Shown one piece after another: positions 63,877 to 64,000 of a stretch of DNA of 64,000 nt (positions are counted from its first letter, which is position 1; the number at the start of each line of letters is the position of its first letter). The notes beneath the pieces are model-generated. The model was not told the origin of the DNA and made no database searches. It saw nothing but the letters and a program-made list of their open reading frames with translations. The DNA lies in assembly GCA_964035795.1 (NCBI GenBank), contig OZ038325.1, positions 860,068 to 924,067 of the forward strand, written 5' to 3'. Both the position numbers and the translations under genes were made by a program. The stretch is from Pterobdella sp. o SKG-2022. Its lineage: Eukaryota; Annelida; Clitellata; Hirudinida; Piscicolidae.

Positions 63877-64000
63877 TCATATCCCCATCAAGACCGTCCA
63901 GTGGTCGAGAAGCTCAGCCGCTCTCGCGGGGTCGGTCCACAGACTCTCGGGGCCCAGTGTGGTACTTATTTTGGGGCAGGTGAAGAGGTGAGGGATGTCG
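63877..64000 (-). mobile_element. C-terminal end of a non-LTR retrotransposon (LINE) polyprotein
   Basis: On the minus strand, 41 in-frame codons end at a stop (63879-63877) and read HLFTCPKISTTLGPESLWTD followed by PARAAELLDHW. The pattern HLF-C-P...L.P..LWT.P..AA.FL is the recurring C-terminal tail of reverse-transcriptase/endonuclease proteins of jockey- or CR1-like LINEs in invertebrates. The segment is clearly more GC-rich than its surroundings, as expected of an insertion. The rest of the element lies beyond the right edge. Confidence 0.75.

Overview
The window is from an AT-rich, intron-rich animal genome, not a prokaryote. Genes have short introns (about 55-600 bp) with mostly GT-AG borders, long AT-rich spacers, many microsatellites and AATAAA signals. 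Gene content is metazoan: EMI/VWD/LDLa extracellular proteins, an acid beta-galactosidase, an SLC25 carrier, GLMP, PDCD6/ALG-2, MRPL43, a Shisa-like protein, a fibrinogen-related lectin, a C2H2 zinc-finger protein and a non-LTR retrotransposon end. The overall style fits an invertebrate, perhaps a lophotrochozoan such as an annelid, but the species cannot be fixed from sequence alone.

Layout. (1) 1-25428, minus strand: one very large secreted modular protein. It has a signal peptide, EMI, EGF-like, a Cys-rich insert, three VWD-C8-TIL assemblies, four LDLa repeats, a divergent transition module and then 14 copies of an unfamiliar two-cysteine module with Tyr/Pro/Thr-rich linkers. A Cys-rich tail runs off the left edge. 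The front half resembles SCO-spondin; six of the modules lie in a near-perfect 782-bp genomic tandem array. (2) 26445-31492, plus: beta-galactosidase (GLB1 family), 16 exons. (3) 31786-34202, plus: mitochondrial folate/FAD carrier (SLC25A32), 8 exons. (4) 35380-39134, plus: GLMP, 9 exons. (5) about 39754-40993, plus: unrecognised gene. (6) 41917-43311, minus: PDCD6/ALG-2, head-to-head with (7) MRPL43, 43618-44341, plus. (8) 44491-46856, plus: Shisa-like membrane protein with PPxY tail. (9) 46857-49496: spacer with a cluster of perfect TGACGTCA sites. (10) 49497-52754, minus: secreted fibrinogen-domain lectin with GATA microsatellites in its introns. (11) 53666-54557, plus: unrecognised small gene. 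(12) 54558-58351: AT-rich spacer with a 25-bp minisatellite. (13) 58352-62872, minus: intronless 1506-residue zinc-finger protein rich in poly-Asn. (14) 63877-64000, minus: C-terminal end of a LINE reverse transcriptase.

The genes do not form a pathway, although GLB1 and GLMP are both lysosomal. The most unusual locus is the left-hand modular protein. Its architecture (VWD/C8/TIL plus repetitive Tyr-rich sequence and a homogenised tandem array) is what one would expect of a secreted mucus, glue or cocoon-type polymer, but that role is inference. Non-canonical GC-AG introns recur in at least three genes. Exon borders below were set by hand from splice consensus, reading phase and family alignment; no transcript evidence was available.
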